The notes beneath the pieces were generated by a model. That model did not search any database. It saw only the letters and a program-made list of their open reading frames with translations, and was not told where the DNA came from. From the NCBI RefSeq assembly GCF_900114485.1, contig NZ_FOTF01000001.1, forward strand, positions 264,739 to 328,738: 64,000 bases of DNA, read 5' to 3'. Within the stretch, counting starts at the first letter, position 1; each line of letters begins with the position of its first letter. Made by a program: the position numbers and the translations under genes. Source of the DNA: Loktanella salsilacus (GTDB lineage: Bacteria > Pseudomonadota > Alphaproteobacteria > Rhodobacterales > Rhodobacteraceae). Of the stretch, positions 47,554 to 55,830 are shown in pieces.

Positions 47554-47657
47554 TTCTATTTCTTCCTGAGGGCCGGGAAAATCCGGGAGGCCGTATGTCT
47601 AACAGGTCGCGTACGAAAAAGGAACGGCGTCCCCTGCAAGGCAAATTTGGTGGCAAA

Positions 47658-47685
47658 AAATGGCGAACCGAAAGGTCCGCCATTT
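47658..47685 (-). terminator. Rho-independent terminator of the aminotransferase gene
   Basis: AAATGGCG at 47658-47665 pairs with CGCCATTT at 47678-47685, with inner ACC/GGT around GAAA. On the minus strand six T follow. It separates the aminotransferase from the nitrilase operon, which therefore needs its own promoter in 47554-47657. Confidence 0.85.
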
Positions 47686-47702
47686 CATTGCTTTTTAGAT
47701 AT

Positions 47703-49109
47703 TTAGGCCTGCTGCTGCTCGGCCACGGCAGCGGTCAGGGCGGCCTCAAAGATCGCGAGACCTTCGTCGATCACCGCATCAGACGCCGTCAGCGGCACCA
47801 TGATCCGCAGGGCGTTGCCATGCAGGCCGCAGGACAGAAGGATCAGGCCACGCTGCAAGGCGTGCGCCACAACGCGCTTTGTCAGGTCGGCATCGGGTGC
47901 AGCAGTCGAGAAGTCGGTCACGAATTCAACGGCAACCATGCCGCCAAGGCCGCGGATGTCCCACAGGCGGAACGGCGCTGCGCGTGCACCGATTTCGGCA
48001 AAGCGCACCTTGAAGTGGTCGCCGATTTCGGTCGAACGCGCGAGAAGGCCTTCCTCTTCGATGACGTCAATCGCGGCCAGCGCTGCGGCGCAGGCGACAG
48101 GGTTGCCGCCGTAGGTGCCGCCAAGGCCGCCGGGGATCATCGCGTCCATCACATCGGCGCGGCCAATGACGCCAGCGATCGGATAGCCGCCCGCCATGGA
48201 TTTCGCGACGGTGATCAGGTCAGGCACGACGCCAGAGTGTTCAATCGCGAACCATTTACCAGTCCGGCCAAAGCCCGCCTGAATCTCGTCCGCGATCAAC
48301 ATGATACCATGCTTGTCGCACAGGGCGCGCAGGGCTTGCATCATTTCGAACGGAACAGGGGTATAGCCCCCCTCGCCCAGCACAGGCTCGATGATGATCG
48401 CGGCGATGCGTTCTGGCTGCGCGTCGGTCAGCATCAGGTTGTTCAGCGCGGTCAGGGCGTCCTGCACCGAAATACCGTCGCGGGCGTTCGGGAACGGTGC
48501 GCGGTAGATGTCAGACGGGAACGGGCCGACGTCTTTTTTGTAAGGGCTAATCTTGCCGGTCAGGCCCAGCGTCAGCAGGGTGCGGCCATGATAGCTGCCG
48601 GTGAAAGCGATAACGCCGGGGCGGCCTGTGGCGGCGCGGGCGATCTTGACTGCGTTTTCCACAGCTTCAGCGCCAGTTGTGACCAGCAGCGTCTTTTTCG
48701 GATGATCGCCGGGGGCCAGCGCGTTCAGGCGTTCGGCCAGCGCAACATAGGGTTCATACTGCACGACCTGAAAAGAAGTGTGCGTATACAGGTCTTCTTG
48801 CGCCTTGGCGGCGGCAACAACGCGCGGGTGGCGATGGCCGGTGTTCAGCACAGCAATACCGCCGACGAAGTCGATAAAGCGGTTACCCTCGACGTCCCAC
48901 AGCTCTGCGTTTTCGGCGTAGCTGGCAAAGATCGGCGTGGCAGAGGCAACGCCGCGGGGCACGGCCTGCGTACGGCGGCGCAGAAGGGCGGCGTTCGACT
49001 GCTGTTCAATGGGCAGATCAGGCACGACAGTCAGGGGGGTGCGCGGTGCCTCGGCTGCAGCGGTCGCAGGTTTGATCTTGGTCTTAGATGTCTTGCTTTT
49101 CTGGGTCAT
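47703..49109 (-). CDS. Class III aminotransferase, GABA transaminase type
   Basis: The 468-residue protein has the 4-aminobutyrate aminotransferase layout: VDGNRF-like [53 protein letters not shown], Asp in [17 protein letters not shown] Lys in [17 protein letters not shown]. It transfers the amino group of GABA or a related omega-amine to 2-oxoglutarate. The first 30 residues are Lys/Ala/Thr-rich ([19 protein letters not shown]) and extend past the usual start. It is divergent from the PuuR-like regulator, which fits putrescine and GABA catabolism. Confidence 0.9.
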   Translation of the reverse strand: MTQKSKTSKTKIKPATAAAEAPRTPLTVVPDLPIEQQSNAALLRRRTQAVPRGVASATPIFASYAENAELWDVEGNRFIDFVGGIAVLNTGHRHPRVVAAAKAQEDLYTHTSFQVVQYEPYVALAERLNALAPGDHPKKTLLVTTGAEAVENAVKIARAATGRPGVIAFTGSYHGRTLLTLGLTGKISPYKKDVGPFPSDIYRAPFPNARDGISVQDALTALNNLMLTDAQPERIAAIIIEPVLGEGGYTPVPFEMMQALRALCDKHGIMLIADEIQAGFGRTGKWFAIEHSGVVPDLITVAKSMAGGYPIAGVIGRADVMDAMIPGGLGGTYGGNPVACAAALAAIDVIEEEGLLARSTEIGDHFKVRFAEIGARAAPFRLWDIRGLGGMVAVEFVTDFSTAAPDADLTKRVVAHALQRGLILLSCGLHGNALRIMVPLTASDAVIDEGLAIFEAALTAAVAEQQQA

Positions 49110-49320
49110 GCGCGCGGTCCTTTGCGGGCCAAGGGGTGTATAATAAATCATTGCCTCGTGTTTAATATAATTGTCAAACGGAGTTTTCGTTCCATTTTGC
49201 GTCACCTTTTGTCGTGCAACGACCTTTCGTTGATTTCGCTTGAAACTTTGCCGCGCAACGCCCCTTAATATTTCCTGCACCCGGCACATGCACGGGCGGC
49301 CACCGAAAGGGAGACAGGCG

Positions 49321-49884
49321 TTGGACATCGGAGAGCGGCTGCGCAGCCTGCGCGAAGAACATGGGCTGTCACAGCGTGAACTGGCCACCCGGGCGGGGCT
49401 GACGAATGGTACCATCAGTCTGATTGAAAAGAACAAGACATCGCCGTCTGTCGCGTCGCTTAAGTCTTTGTTGGATGCGATCCCGATCAGTATGGCGGAC
49501 TTTTTTACGCCCCCTGCGGCGGCTGAGGACAAGCCAGCATACTTTTTCAAAGCGCACGAATTCCACGAAATCGCGCCGCAAGACGCCGATCCGCGCCCCC
49601 ATGTATCGCTGCGCCAATTGGGCCGGGCATCGGAACACGCGCTGCAATTGCTGCACGAATCCTATCCGCCCGGCGCGGACACGGGGCCAGAGTTTTTAAG
49701 CCATACCGGCGAAGAGGCTGGCATTGTCGTAAAGGGGCAGATCGAGGTCACAGTGAACGGCGAAGTGTCCGTGCTGGTGCCCGGCGACGGATATATCTTC
49801 GACAGCCGCCTGCCCCACCGATTTCGCAACGCCAGCGATCAGGTCTGCGAAGTCATCAGCGCCTGCACGCCGCCGACGTTTTAG
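49321..49884 (+). CDS. PuuR-like XRE/cupin transcription regulator
   Basis: The 187-residue protein has an N-terminal helix-turn-helix (LSQRELATRAGLTNGTISLI, about residues 16-40) and a C-terminal cupin (HTGEEAGIVVKGQIEVTVNG, PHRFRNASD). Length and layout match PuuR, the putrescine-responsive repressor of the puu genes (185 residues). The start is a TTG at 49321 with GGGAG seven bases upstream. The upstream frame has no similarity. It is divergent from the GABA-type aminotransferase, so the gap at 49110-49320 is its likely operator region. Confidence 0.87.
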   Translation: MDIGERLRSLREEHGLSQRELATRAGLTNGTISLIEKNKTSPSVASLKSLLDAIPISMADFFTPPAAAEDKPAYFFKAHEFHEIAPQDADPRPHVSLRQLGRASEHALQLLHESYPPGADTGPEFLSHTGEEAGIVVKGQIEVTVNGEVSVLVPGDGYIFDSRLPHRFRNASDQVCEVISACTPPTF

Positions 49885-49896
49885 GCGGTTCGTTCA

Positions 49897-50319
49897 TTAA
49901 TTGTCACAAAGCTTGATCTGCGGATCAAGCGCGGCGTAGCGGCGGGCTGTGATCTTGTGGATTTCAGTTGGGGGAATGAACTGCCATTCCGCCAGAAATT
50001 TACGCTTTGCCGCACCGCGCAGATAGCGCGCCATCTGTTGATTACCGATGGGGCCCTTGTTCACATTCGATCCATGAAAGCCGATCGTCGCGGCGGGTCC
50101 GACACAGGCGTTTGGCAAGGTCGTGAAAATCACACAGGCCGAGCGGCAAAAGCCACGCACCTCTACCCTACCACCCCAAGCCAGCAAGTCGGCGCGATCC
50201 GCCTCGGCGCTGATCAACTGACCTCCGCCGTCGTTTACGATCATGTAGGGCTCTGCTGTCGGGGGCGGTCTGCGGTCGGTGCAGAGGCCCATCTGACAGG
50301 CAATCGCGAACCAAAGCAT
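49897..50319 (-). CDS. Small ClpP-like secreted protein
   Basis: The 140-residue protein begins with a short hydrophobic leader (MLWFAIACQMGLC) with two cysteines, so it is probably exported. It has RVEVRGFCRSACVIFTTLPN followed by GPAATIGFHGSN, resembling the segment around the nucleophile of periplasmic ClpP-like proteins. AAAGG lies seven bases before the ATG at 50319. Whether it is an active protease is doubtful because it is short. It converges with the PuuR-like gene. Confidence 0.65.
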   Translation of the reverse strand: MLWFAIACQMGLCTDRRPPPTAEPYMIVNDGGGQLISAEADRADLLAWGGRVEVRGFCRSACVIFTTLPNACVGPAATIGFHGSNVNKGPIGNQQMARYLRGAAKRKFLAEWQFIPPTEIHKITARRYAALDPQIKLCDN

Positions 50320-50443
50320 AGGGCGGCCTTTCCAAGCGGTATGACGCGATCATCGATGCTGCGCGGACTGCAATCAAGGGGGATTGGACTGTATCGGCGG
50401 CTTGGCGCGTGGCAGATAGCAAAGCGCCGAAGGCATCGTGTGA

Positions 50444-50478
50444 TGCCTCCGGCGGGAGTTTATTGAGCCAAGTGAAGG
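50444..50478 (+). repeat. Dispersed intergenic element, copy 6
   Basis: GCCTCCGGCGGGAGTTTATT followed by GAGCCAAGTGAAGG, between the ClpP-like and acyl-CoA synthetase genes. The first 15 bases match the copy at 24815 exactly. Confidence 0.5.
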
Positions 50479-50493
50479 TGCGGCTGGCCCCCG

Positions 50494-52380
50494 TTAATTC
50501 GCTTGGTTCCAAGCGACGGTATAGTGCGACAGGACCGCCGAAATATCCTCGGTGGTGGCCGTGCCCGCGATATGGGCGACAAGGCCGAGTTTTTTGTCCT
50601 CGGTCACCGTTTCCACATGGGCGGCGACGCCTTCGTCCTTGAGCGCTTTGTCATAAACGCGGGCGATGGCCTTTTTGCGCAGATCCGGCTTGAAGATCTT
50701 GCCGACGGCAGTTTTTGGCAGCTCGTCCAAGATTTCCAGATACTTGGGGTGTGCGGCGCGTTCATGAATGTGCGCCTTAGCATACTCCAGCAGCTCTTCC
50801 TCGGTGATCTTGGCACCGTCGACGAGTTCGACATAAACGCATGGCAGCTCGCCTGCGTGGGCATCGGGCTGACCGATAGCGCCAGCAAAGGCGATGGCGT
50901 CATGGCCTGCCAGCGCTTCTTCAATCTCGGCGGGATCGATATTGTGGCCGCCGCGAATGATCAGGTCCTTGGCGCGGCCTGTGATCCAGACGTAACCGTC
51001 TTCGTCGACGCGGCCCAGATCGCCAGTCCGCAGGAACTGCGCAGCGTGATCGTCGCCCGCATAGTAAAGGTTCTTGTTCTTGTCGGCCTCTGTGTAGGTA
51101 TTTCCGTTGAAAATACCGGGCGAAGACACGCAGATTTCGCCAATCTGATCGGGGCCGCATTCGACATGGCTTTCGACGTCCATGATCTTGACGCGGGTAT
51201 AGGGGAAGGGAATGCCGATCGAGCCGACCTTCTTTTCACCATGCGGCGGGTTGATCGACACGAGGCAAGTCGCCTCTGTCAGGCCGTAGCCTTCACAGAT
51301 TGTGACGCCTGCGGCCTCTTCAAAGCGGCGATAGAGTTCAAGCGGCAACGGCGCAGAGCCGCAGAACACAAGTTTTAGCGAAGAGATATCGGCGTTGACC
51401 GGGCGCTGCATCAGGGCCGACATCGCAGTTGGCACGGTGATAACAAAGGTGACCTTGTAACGCTCGATCAGCTTCCAGAAGTTATCGAACACCCCTGCCC
51501 CGCGATACCCCTGCGGCGTCGGAAACACGACATGCGCGCCAGAGCCTAGCGAGGATCCCAGTGACACGATGGTCGCAAACACGTGGAAAAGCGGCAGCGG
51601 GCAAATCTGAACGTCGTGTTCGGTGAACAGCAGGCGCGCGCCAAGAAAGTTGTTGTAGATGATACCGGAATACAGATGCTGCACGACCTTGGGCATGCCC
51701 GTCGTGCCGCCGGTGTGGAAATAGGCGGCGACGCGGTCGGTCGGGCTGTCGATGAATTGCAGCGATGTCGGCTGCTTTTTCACGGATTTGTCGAAATCCA
51801 TGATCTTGGCTTTGTGGTTCGCCACGTTCTTGGGGCGGATCCACGGCACGATCAGCTTTTTTGCGCCGGTCAGATAGCGGAGCAGGTCAACCTCGATCAC
51901 GTGGCCCACATTCGGCGCCAGCGCCACGGCGGCAGCCGCTTTTTGCGCGACGTCGGATTTAGGGAAGGATTTCATCGTGACCAACACTTTGGCCCCGGTT
52001 TCGCGCAGGATCGCAGCGATCTGTTCGGGTTCCAGCAGCGGGTTGATCGGGTTTACGATGCCCGCAATCTGCCCGCCCAGATAGGTCAGGACGGCTTCGG
52101 TGCAGTTCGGCAGCATAAAGGCGACGACGTCGCCTTCGCGGATGCCAAGGCTGCGAAACAGGTTCGCGCTCTGCACGGTGCGGTCCAGCAGTTGCGACCA
52201 CGTCAGCGTCTCTGCTGGGTCTTTGGGGCCCGATTCCAGTTGGAACGTGACCGCAGGGCGATCTGGAAATTTCCCAGCCGTTTGCGTCAGTTGCGCGAAC
52301 GTCGTGACGGGTACGTCACGATTGGCCCAGGGTGTTTCCGCTTCGATGGCTGCGGCGTCGGCCCGGCCTGCATATCCCAT
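50494..52380 (-). CDS. Acyl-CoA synthetase (AMP-forming)
   Basis: The 628-residue enzyme activates a carboxylic acid to its acyl-CoA through an acyl-adenylate. It has the P-loop-like YFHTGGTTGMPKVV near residue 225, ICEGYGLTEATC, TGDLGRVDEDGYVWITGRAK, and the C-terminal catalytic Lys in TAVGKIFKPDL. The start at 52380 has GGGAGGGA six bases upstream. The acid specificity is unknown. An ABC exporter gene lies just upstream on the same strand, with a 103-base gap. Confidence 0.93.
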   Translation of the reverse strand: MGYAGRADAAAIEAETPWANRDVPVTTFAQLTQTAGKFPDRPAVTFQLESGPKDPAETLTWSQLLDRTVQSANLFRSLGIREGDVVAFMLPNCTEAVLTYLGGQIAGIVNPINPLLEPEQIAAILRETGAKVLVTMKSFPKSDVAQKAAAAVALAPNVGHVIEVDLLRYLTGAKKLIVPWIRPKNVANHKAKIMDFDKSVKKQPTSLQFIDSPTDRVAAYFHTGGTTGMPKVVQHLYSGIIYNNFLGARLLFTEHDVQICPLPLFHVFATIVSLGSSLGSGAHVVFPTPQGYRGAGVFDNFWKLIERYKVTFVITVPTAMSALMQRPVNADISSLKLVFCGSAPLPLELYRRFEEAAGVTICEGYGLTEATCLVSINPPHGEKKVGSIGIPFPYTRVKIMDVESHVECGPDQIGEICVSSPGIFNGNTYTEADKNKNLYYAGDDHAAQFLRTGDLGRVDEDGYVWITGRAKDLIIRGGHNIDPAEIEEALAGHDAIAFAGAIGQPDAHAGELPCVYVELVDGAKITEEELLEYAKAHIHERAAHPKYLEILDELPKTAVGKIFKPDLRKKAIARVYDKALKDEGVAAHVETVTEDKKLGLVAHIAGTATTEDISAVLSHYTVAWNQAN

Positions 52381-52483
52381 GATGTCCCTCCCAGAACGTC
52401 TTCGGCCGCTCAACGGCCTGTTATTACCTGCCAACACTGAACGGAAAAGGCGTAGCGTCGCAAGACTGACGCCACGATATTTC

Positions 52484-54277
52484 CTATTCTGCAGCGATAC
52501 CGTCGGTAAATTGCAGGCGCGCCAGCTGCGCATATAGCCCGCCTTCGGCGACTAATTCGTCGTGCGTGCCGGTGGCCACGATGCGTCCGCCGTCAAAAAC
52601 GACGATGCGATTTGCCTTTTTCACGGTCGCAAGACGGTGCGCCACGATTAGTGTGGTACGGCTTTTGGCCAGATCATCGACGGCAGCCTGCACCAGTCTT
52701 TCGCTTTGCGCATCCAGCGCGCTGGTCGCTTCGTCCAGCAGCAAGATTGGCGCGTCGCGCAGAATCGCGCGGGCGATGGCGATCCGCTGCTTTTGACCGC
52801 CAGACAGCATCACGCCGCGCTCTCCGACATAGCTGTCGTAGCCGTCAGGCAACGCCATCAGGAAGTCATGCGCGGCAGCCGCCTTTGCAGCAGCCTCTAC
52901 CTGTGCGTCGGTCGCATCGGGGCGGCCAAAGCGGATGTTCTCCCGCGCGGTATCGCCAAAGACGACCGGATCTTGCGGCACGAGCGCGATCATTTTGCGG
53001 AAATCAGCGCGTTTCATATCGCGCAGATCCACACCGTCCAGACGGATCGCGCCTTCGGTCGGGTCATAAAACCGCTGCAGCAGTTGGATGATCGTCGTCT
53101 TGCCCGCCCCGGACGGGCCAACCAGCGCGATCGTTTCGCCCGGCTGTACGGTCAGGTTCACATGATCAAGGGCCGCAATGCTAAGGCGCGAAGGATAGCG
53201 GAAGGTCACATCGTCAAAGCTGATCTGGCCTTTGGCCACATCGGGCACAGCGACGGGCGCAACCGGATCGCGCACGGCGTCGTCGGCATTCAGCAGTTCA
53301 ACCAGACGTTCGGTTGCGCCAGCGGCGCGTTGCAATTCGCCCCAAACTTCGGTCAAGGCCCCGACGGCCCCGGCGACCATCACAGCATAGATCACGAATT
53401 GCACCAGCTCTCCGACGGTCATGGTGCCAGCGCGCACGTCATGGGCCCCGATCCACATCACGCCGACAACGCCAGCAAAGATCAGAAAAATCACGATGGC
53501 CGTCATCCAAGCGCGGACCGCGATGCGGGTGCGGGCAGCGTCAAAGCTTTTCTCTGTCACGGTCCAGAACTTTTTACGGCTCAGGTCCTCGTGGGTGAAG
53601 GCCTGCACGGTCTGCACAGACAAAAGCGCCTCTGACGCGTTGCCGGACGACTGGGCGATCCAATCTTGGTTTTCACGGCTCAGCACGCGCAGGCGGCGGC
53701 CCAGCACCACGATTGGCACGATAACGGCAGGTACCAACAGCAGCACCAGCGCTGTCAATTTGAACGACGTGATCATCAGCAGAATCAGACCACCGATAAA
53801 AATCAAGAAGTTGCGCAAGGCGATGCTGACCGAACTGCCGATCACGGACAGGATCAGCGTTGTGTCGGTGGTGATGCGCGACAGCACCTCACCGGTCATG
53901 ATATTTTCAAAAAACGCGGGCGACATCCCGATCATGCGGTCAAAGACAGCGGTGCGGATGTCGGCGACGACCCGTTCGCCAAGGCGCGTCACAAGGTAAT
54001 AGCGCAGGGCCGTGCCCACAGCGAGCAGCGCTGCGATACCAAGGGCGGCGGCAAAGTAACGGTCCAGCAACTGGCCCGCTTGCACGTCGAAGTTATCCAC
54101 CACCCGGCGCACCGCCAGCGGCAATATCAACGATACACAAGCCGTCAACGTTAGCGCGCCCAGCGCCAACGCCATCAGGCGGCGATAGGGCGCAAGAAAC
54201 GGCCAAAGCTGGCGCAGCGCGCCCATGTTTTTTGATTTGGCGCGTTCTGCGTCGGTGACTGGGGGCGCATCGGCCAT
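52484..54277 (-). CDS. ABC-type multidrug/lipid exporter (half-transporter)
   Basis: The 597-residue protein fuses a six-helix membrane domain (about 30-320) to an ATPase with Walker A (LVGPSGAGKTTIIQL), ABC signature (VMLSGGQKQRIAIARA) and Walker B (PILLLDEATSALD). It should work as a homodimer like MsbA; the substrate is unknown. AGGAT lies eight bases before the ATG at 54277; an ATG at 54286 is an alternative. Confidence 0.93.
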   Translation of the reverse strand: MADAPPVTDAERAKSKNMGALRQLWPFLAPYRRLMALALGALTLTACVSLILPLAVRRVVDNFDVQAGQLLDRYFAAALGIAALLAVGTALRYYLVTRLGERVVADIRTAVFDRMIGMSPAFFENIMTGEVLSRITTDTTLILSVIGSSVSIALRNFLIFIGGLILLMITSFKLTALVLLLVPAVIVPIVVLGRRLRVLSRENQDWIAQSSGNASEALLSVQTVQAFTHEDLSRKKFWTVTEKSFDAARTRIAVRAWMTAIVIFLIFAGVVGVMWIGAHDVRAGTMTVGELVQFVIYAVMVAGAVGALTEVWGELQRAAGATERLVELLNADDAVRDPVAPVAVPDVAKGQISFDDVTFRYPSRLSIAALDHVNLTVQPGETIALVGPSGAGKTTIIQLLQRFYDPTEGAIRLDGVDLRDMKRADFRKMIALVPQDPVVFGDTARENIRFGRPDATDAQVEAAAKAAAAHDFLMALPDGYDSYVGERGVMLSGGQKQRIAIARAILRDAPILLLDEATSALDAQSERLVQAAVDDLAKSRTTLIVAHRLATVKKANRIVVFDGGRIVATGTHDELVAEGGLYAQLARLQFTDGIAAE

Positions 54278-54402
54278 ATCATTCATCCTGCTTAAGCTGC
54301 ATCGCACATAAAACTGTGACAGCCGGGGCACAAGCGAAAGGCGCTGCTACACAAATGCCAAAGCGGCATAGCATCGACTGATTAGCATAAGGGGGGGGAG
54401 CA

Positions 54403-54477
54403 TGGAGCGGGCGACGGGAATCGAACCCGTATCTTCAGTTTGGAAAACTGAGGTCTTAACCATTACACAACGCCCGC
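54403..54477 (-). tRNA. tRNA-Gly (TCC)
   Basis: A 75-base tRNA on the minus strand. Acceptor GCGGGCG pairs with CGCCCGC, the anticodon loop TTTCCAA gives TCC, the T-arm is CGGGTTCGATTCCCG and CCA is encoded. It shares its acceptor stem with the two tRNA-Gly(GCC) genes at 24939 and 25151. Confidence 0.96.
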
Positions 54478-54617
54478 GCGCTTTGCAGGTTTGGGTATAG
54501 CCCTGCCCCACGCGCAGGTGCAAGCCCATTTTCGTGCATCATTTCGCCTTAGTCGCGCCACTTTTTTGCAGCAAGACCTTCTTAACAATCGTGGTGATCC
54601 GACCGGAGGACGTGCCA

Positions 54618-54986
54618 ATGCGCAAACTGCTAATGAATTCGTGCCTAACTATCTTCGCCCTGCTGGCCCCCCTAGCGGCGGCAGCCGGTGATTGCGGTAG
54701 TGTCACCAAGATCATGCGGATCGAACCTTATGGTTATGTGCCGGACATCCACTATATCTGCAGTGGTCAGTCCGTGGCGATCTATAACCAAACGGGTCAA
54801 TACGTCACCTTTTACTACACAGACGCTTACGGTCGCACGACAAAGCAAACCGACTTGCGGCACGGTTCGTGGATCTGGATTTCATCGTCGGTGTCGATCT
54901 ACAACTCAACTTACACAAGAGACCGTCAAACTTACAGATTAGCAAATGCGTCTGTGAGATCCGGAACTGCGCCCGATAGCTACTAA
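54618..54986 (+). CDS. Secreted protein of unknown function, Tyr/Ser/Thr-rich
   Basis: I do not recognise this 122-residue protein. It has a signal peptide (MRKLLMNSCLTIFALLAPLA, cleavage near AAA) and a mature part with GDCGSVTKIMRIEPYGYVPD, two cysteines, many Tyr, Ser and Thr, and little acidic charge. CGGAGGA lies seven bases before the ATG at 54618. Base composition is lower in GC than its neighbours, which may point to transfer. It is convergent with the SOS peptidase gene, with a gap of seven bases. Confidence 0.7.
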   Translation: MRKLLMNSCLTIFALLAPLAAAAGDCGSVTKIMRIEPYGYVPDIHYICSGQSVAIYNQTGQYVTFYYTDAYGRTTKQTDLRHGSWIWISSSVSIYNSTYTRDRQTYRLANASVRSGTAPDSY

Positions 54987-54993
54987 CCGTAAA

Positions 54994-55656
54994 TTAGCTT
55001 ACTGGCGTGATCAAAGCCGGGCCGCTGGCCCGGTTTGAATTCACCTGACGCGATACTTTCGTAAAACGTAGCACGTCATCTGGCGCGGGCCGCATCAAAA
55101 CCGCCGCGCCGTGCCCTGCTTCCCCTAACCAAAGCGGCCAGTCATCGGGCTTTAGGATCACCGGCAAACGGTCGTGAATAGGGGCCATCGCCGCATTGGC
55201 AGTGCAGGTCACAACAGCGCAGGACACAAGGGGCGCATCGCCCTTATCCCACGCCTGCCAAATTCCGGCCATTGCCATGGGCGCGCCGTCACTGCGGTCA
55301 ATGAACCAAGGTTGCGGCACCTGCCCCGCCTCTCGTTTCCATTCATAAAAACCGCTGGCTATGATCAGACAGCGCCGCGCGCGGACAGCGGCGCGAAAGG
55401 CAGGCTTGTCAGCAATCGTTTCAGAGCGCGCATTAATCAGCAGCGGCCCGTTTGTGGGCGTGTCGTACCACTGCGGCACAAAACCCCATCGCATGGCGCG
55501 CAGCCGCCGGCTGCCCTGATCCGATGTGACGACATGCACCGGCACCGTCGGGCAGACGTTGTAATTGGGTGTATCGGGCAAATCATTTGCGGGCACAGCA
55601 GAAAACACCTGCGCCATCGCGTCATGAGGTAGGGTAATTGCCATGCGTCCACACAT
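54994..55656 (-). CDS. SOS response-associated peptidase (YedK/HMCES family)
   Basis: The 220-residue protein begins MCGRM, giving the N-terminal Cys2 that forms a covalent link to abasic sites in single-stranded DNA. Other family motifs are MRWGFVPQWYDTP, LLINARSETIADKPAFR, CLIIASGFYEWKREAG and MAPIHDRLPVIL. It protects abasic sites from cleavage at replication forks. The start is set by the conserved MCGR; the longer frame upstream is not similar. Confidence 0.94.
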   Translation of the reverse strand: MCGRMAITLPHDAMAQVFSAVPANDLPDTPNYNVCPTVPVHVVTSDQGSRRLRAMRWGFVPQWYDTPTNGPLLINARSETIADKPAFRAAVRARRCLIIASGFYEWKREAGQVPQPWFIDRSDGAPMAMAGIWQAWDKGDAPLVSCAVVTCTANAAMAPIHDRLPVILKPDDWPLWLGEAGHGAAVLMRPAPDDVLRFTKVSRQVNSNRASGPALITPVS

Positions 55657-55758
55657 CCCAAAGACATAAGGTGGATCGCGGCAGCTGACCAGATGCAGGC
55701 AAATGTGCGCGGCGGTCAGCGGCAAAAACGTTTCGTACGAAAAGCTTTAAGCGGGGGA

Positions 55759-55823
55759 AAATCTTCGAGGAAGATTTTTCGGGTATCAAGGTGCACCGCC
55801 CCGGAACACGTCCGGGGCGGTGC
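55759..55823. terminator. Terminator hairpins between the SOS peptidase and nucleotidase genes
   Basis: Two stem-loops: AAAATCTTC/GAAGATTTT at 55759-55779, and a GC-rich one (GCACCGC at 55794-55800 with GCGGTGC at 55817-55823, one bulge in the extension). The nucleotidase is on the minus strand, so these probably end its transcript. Confidence 0.6.
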
Positions 55824-55830
55824 AATATCA

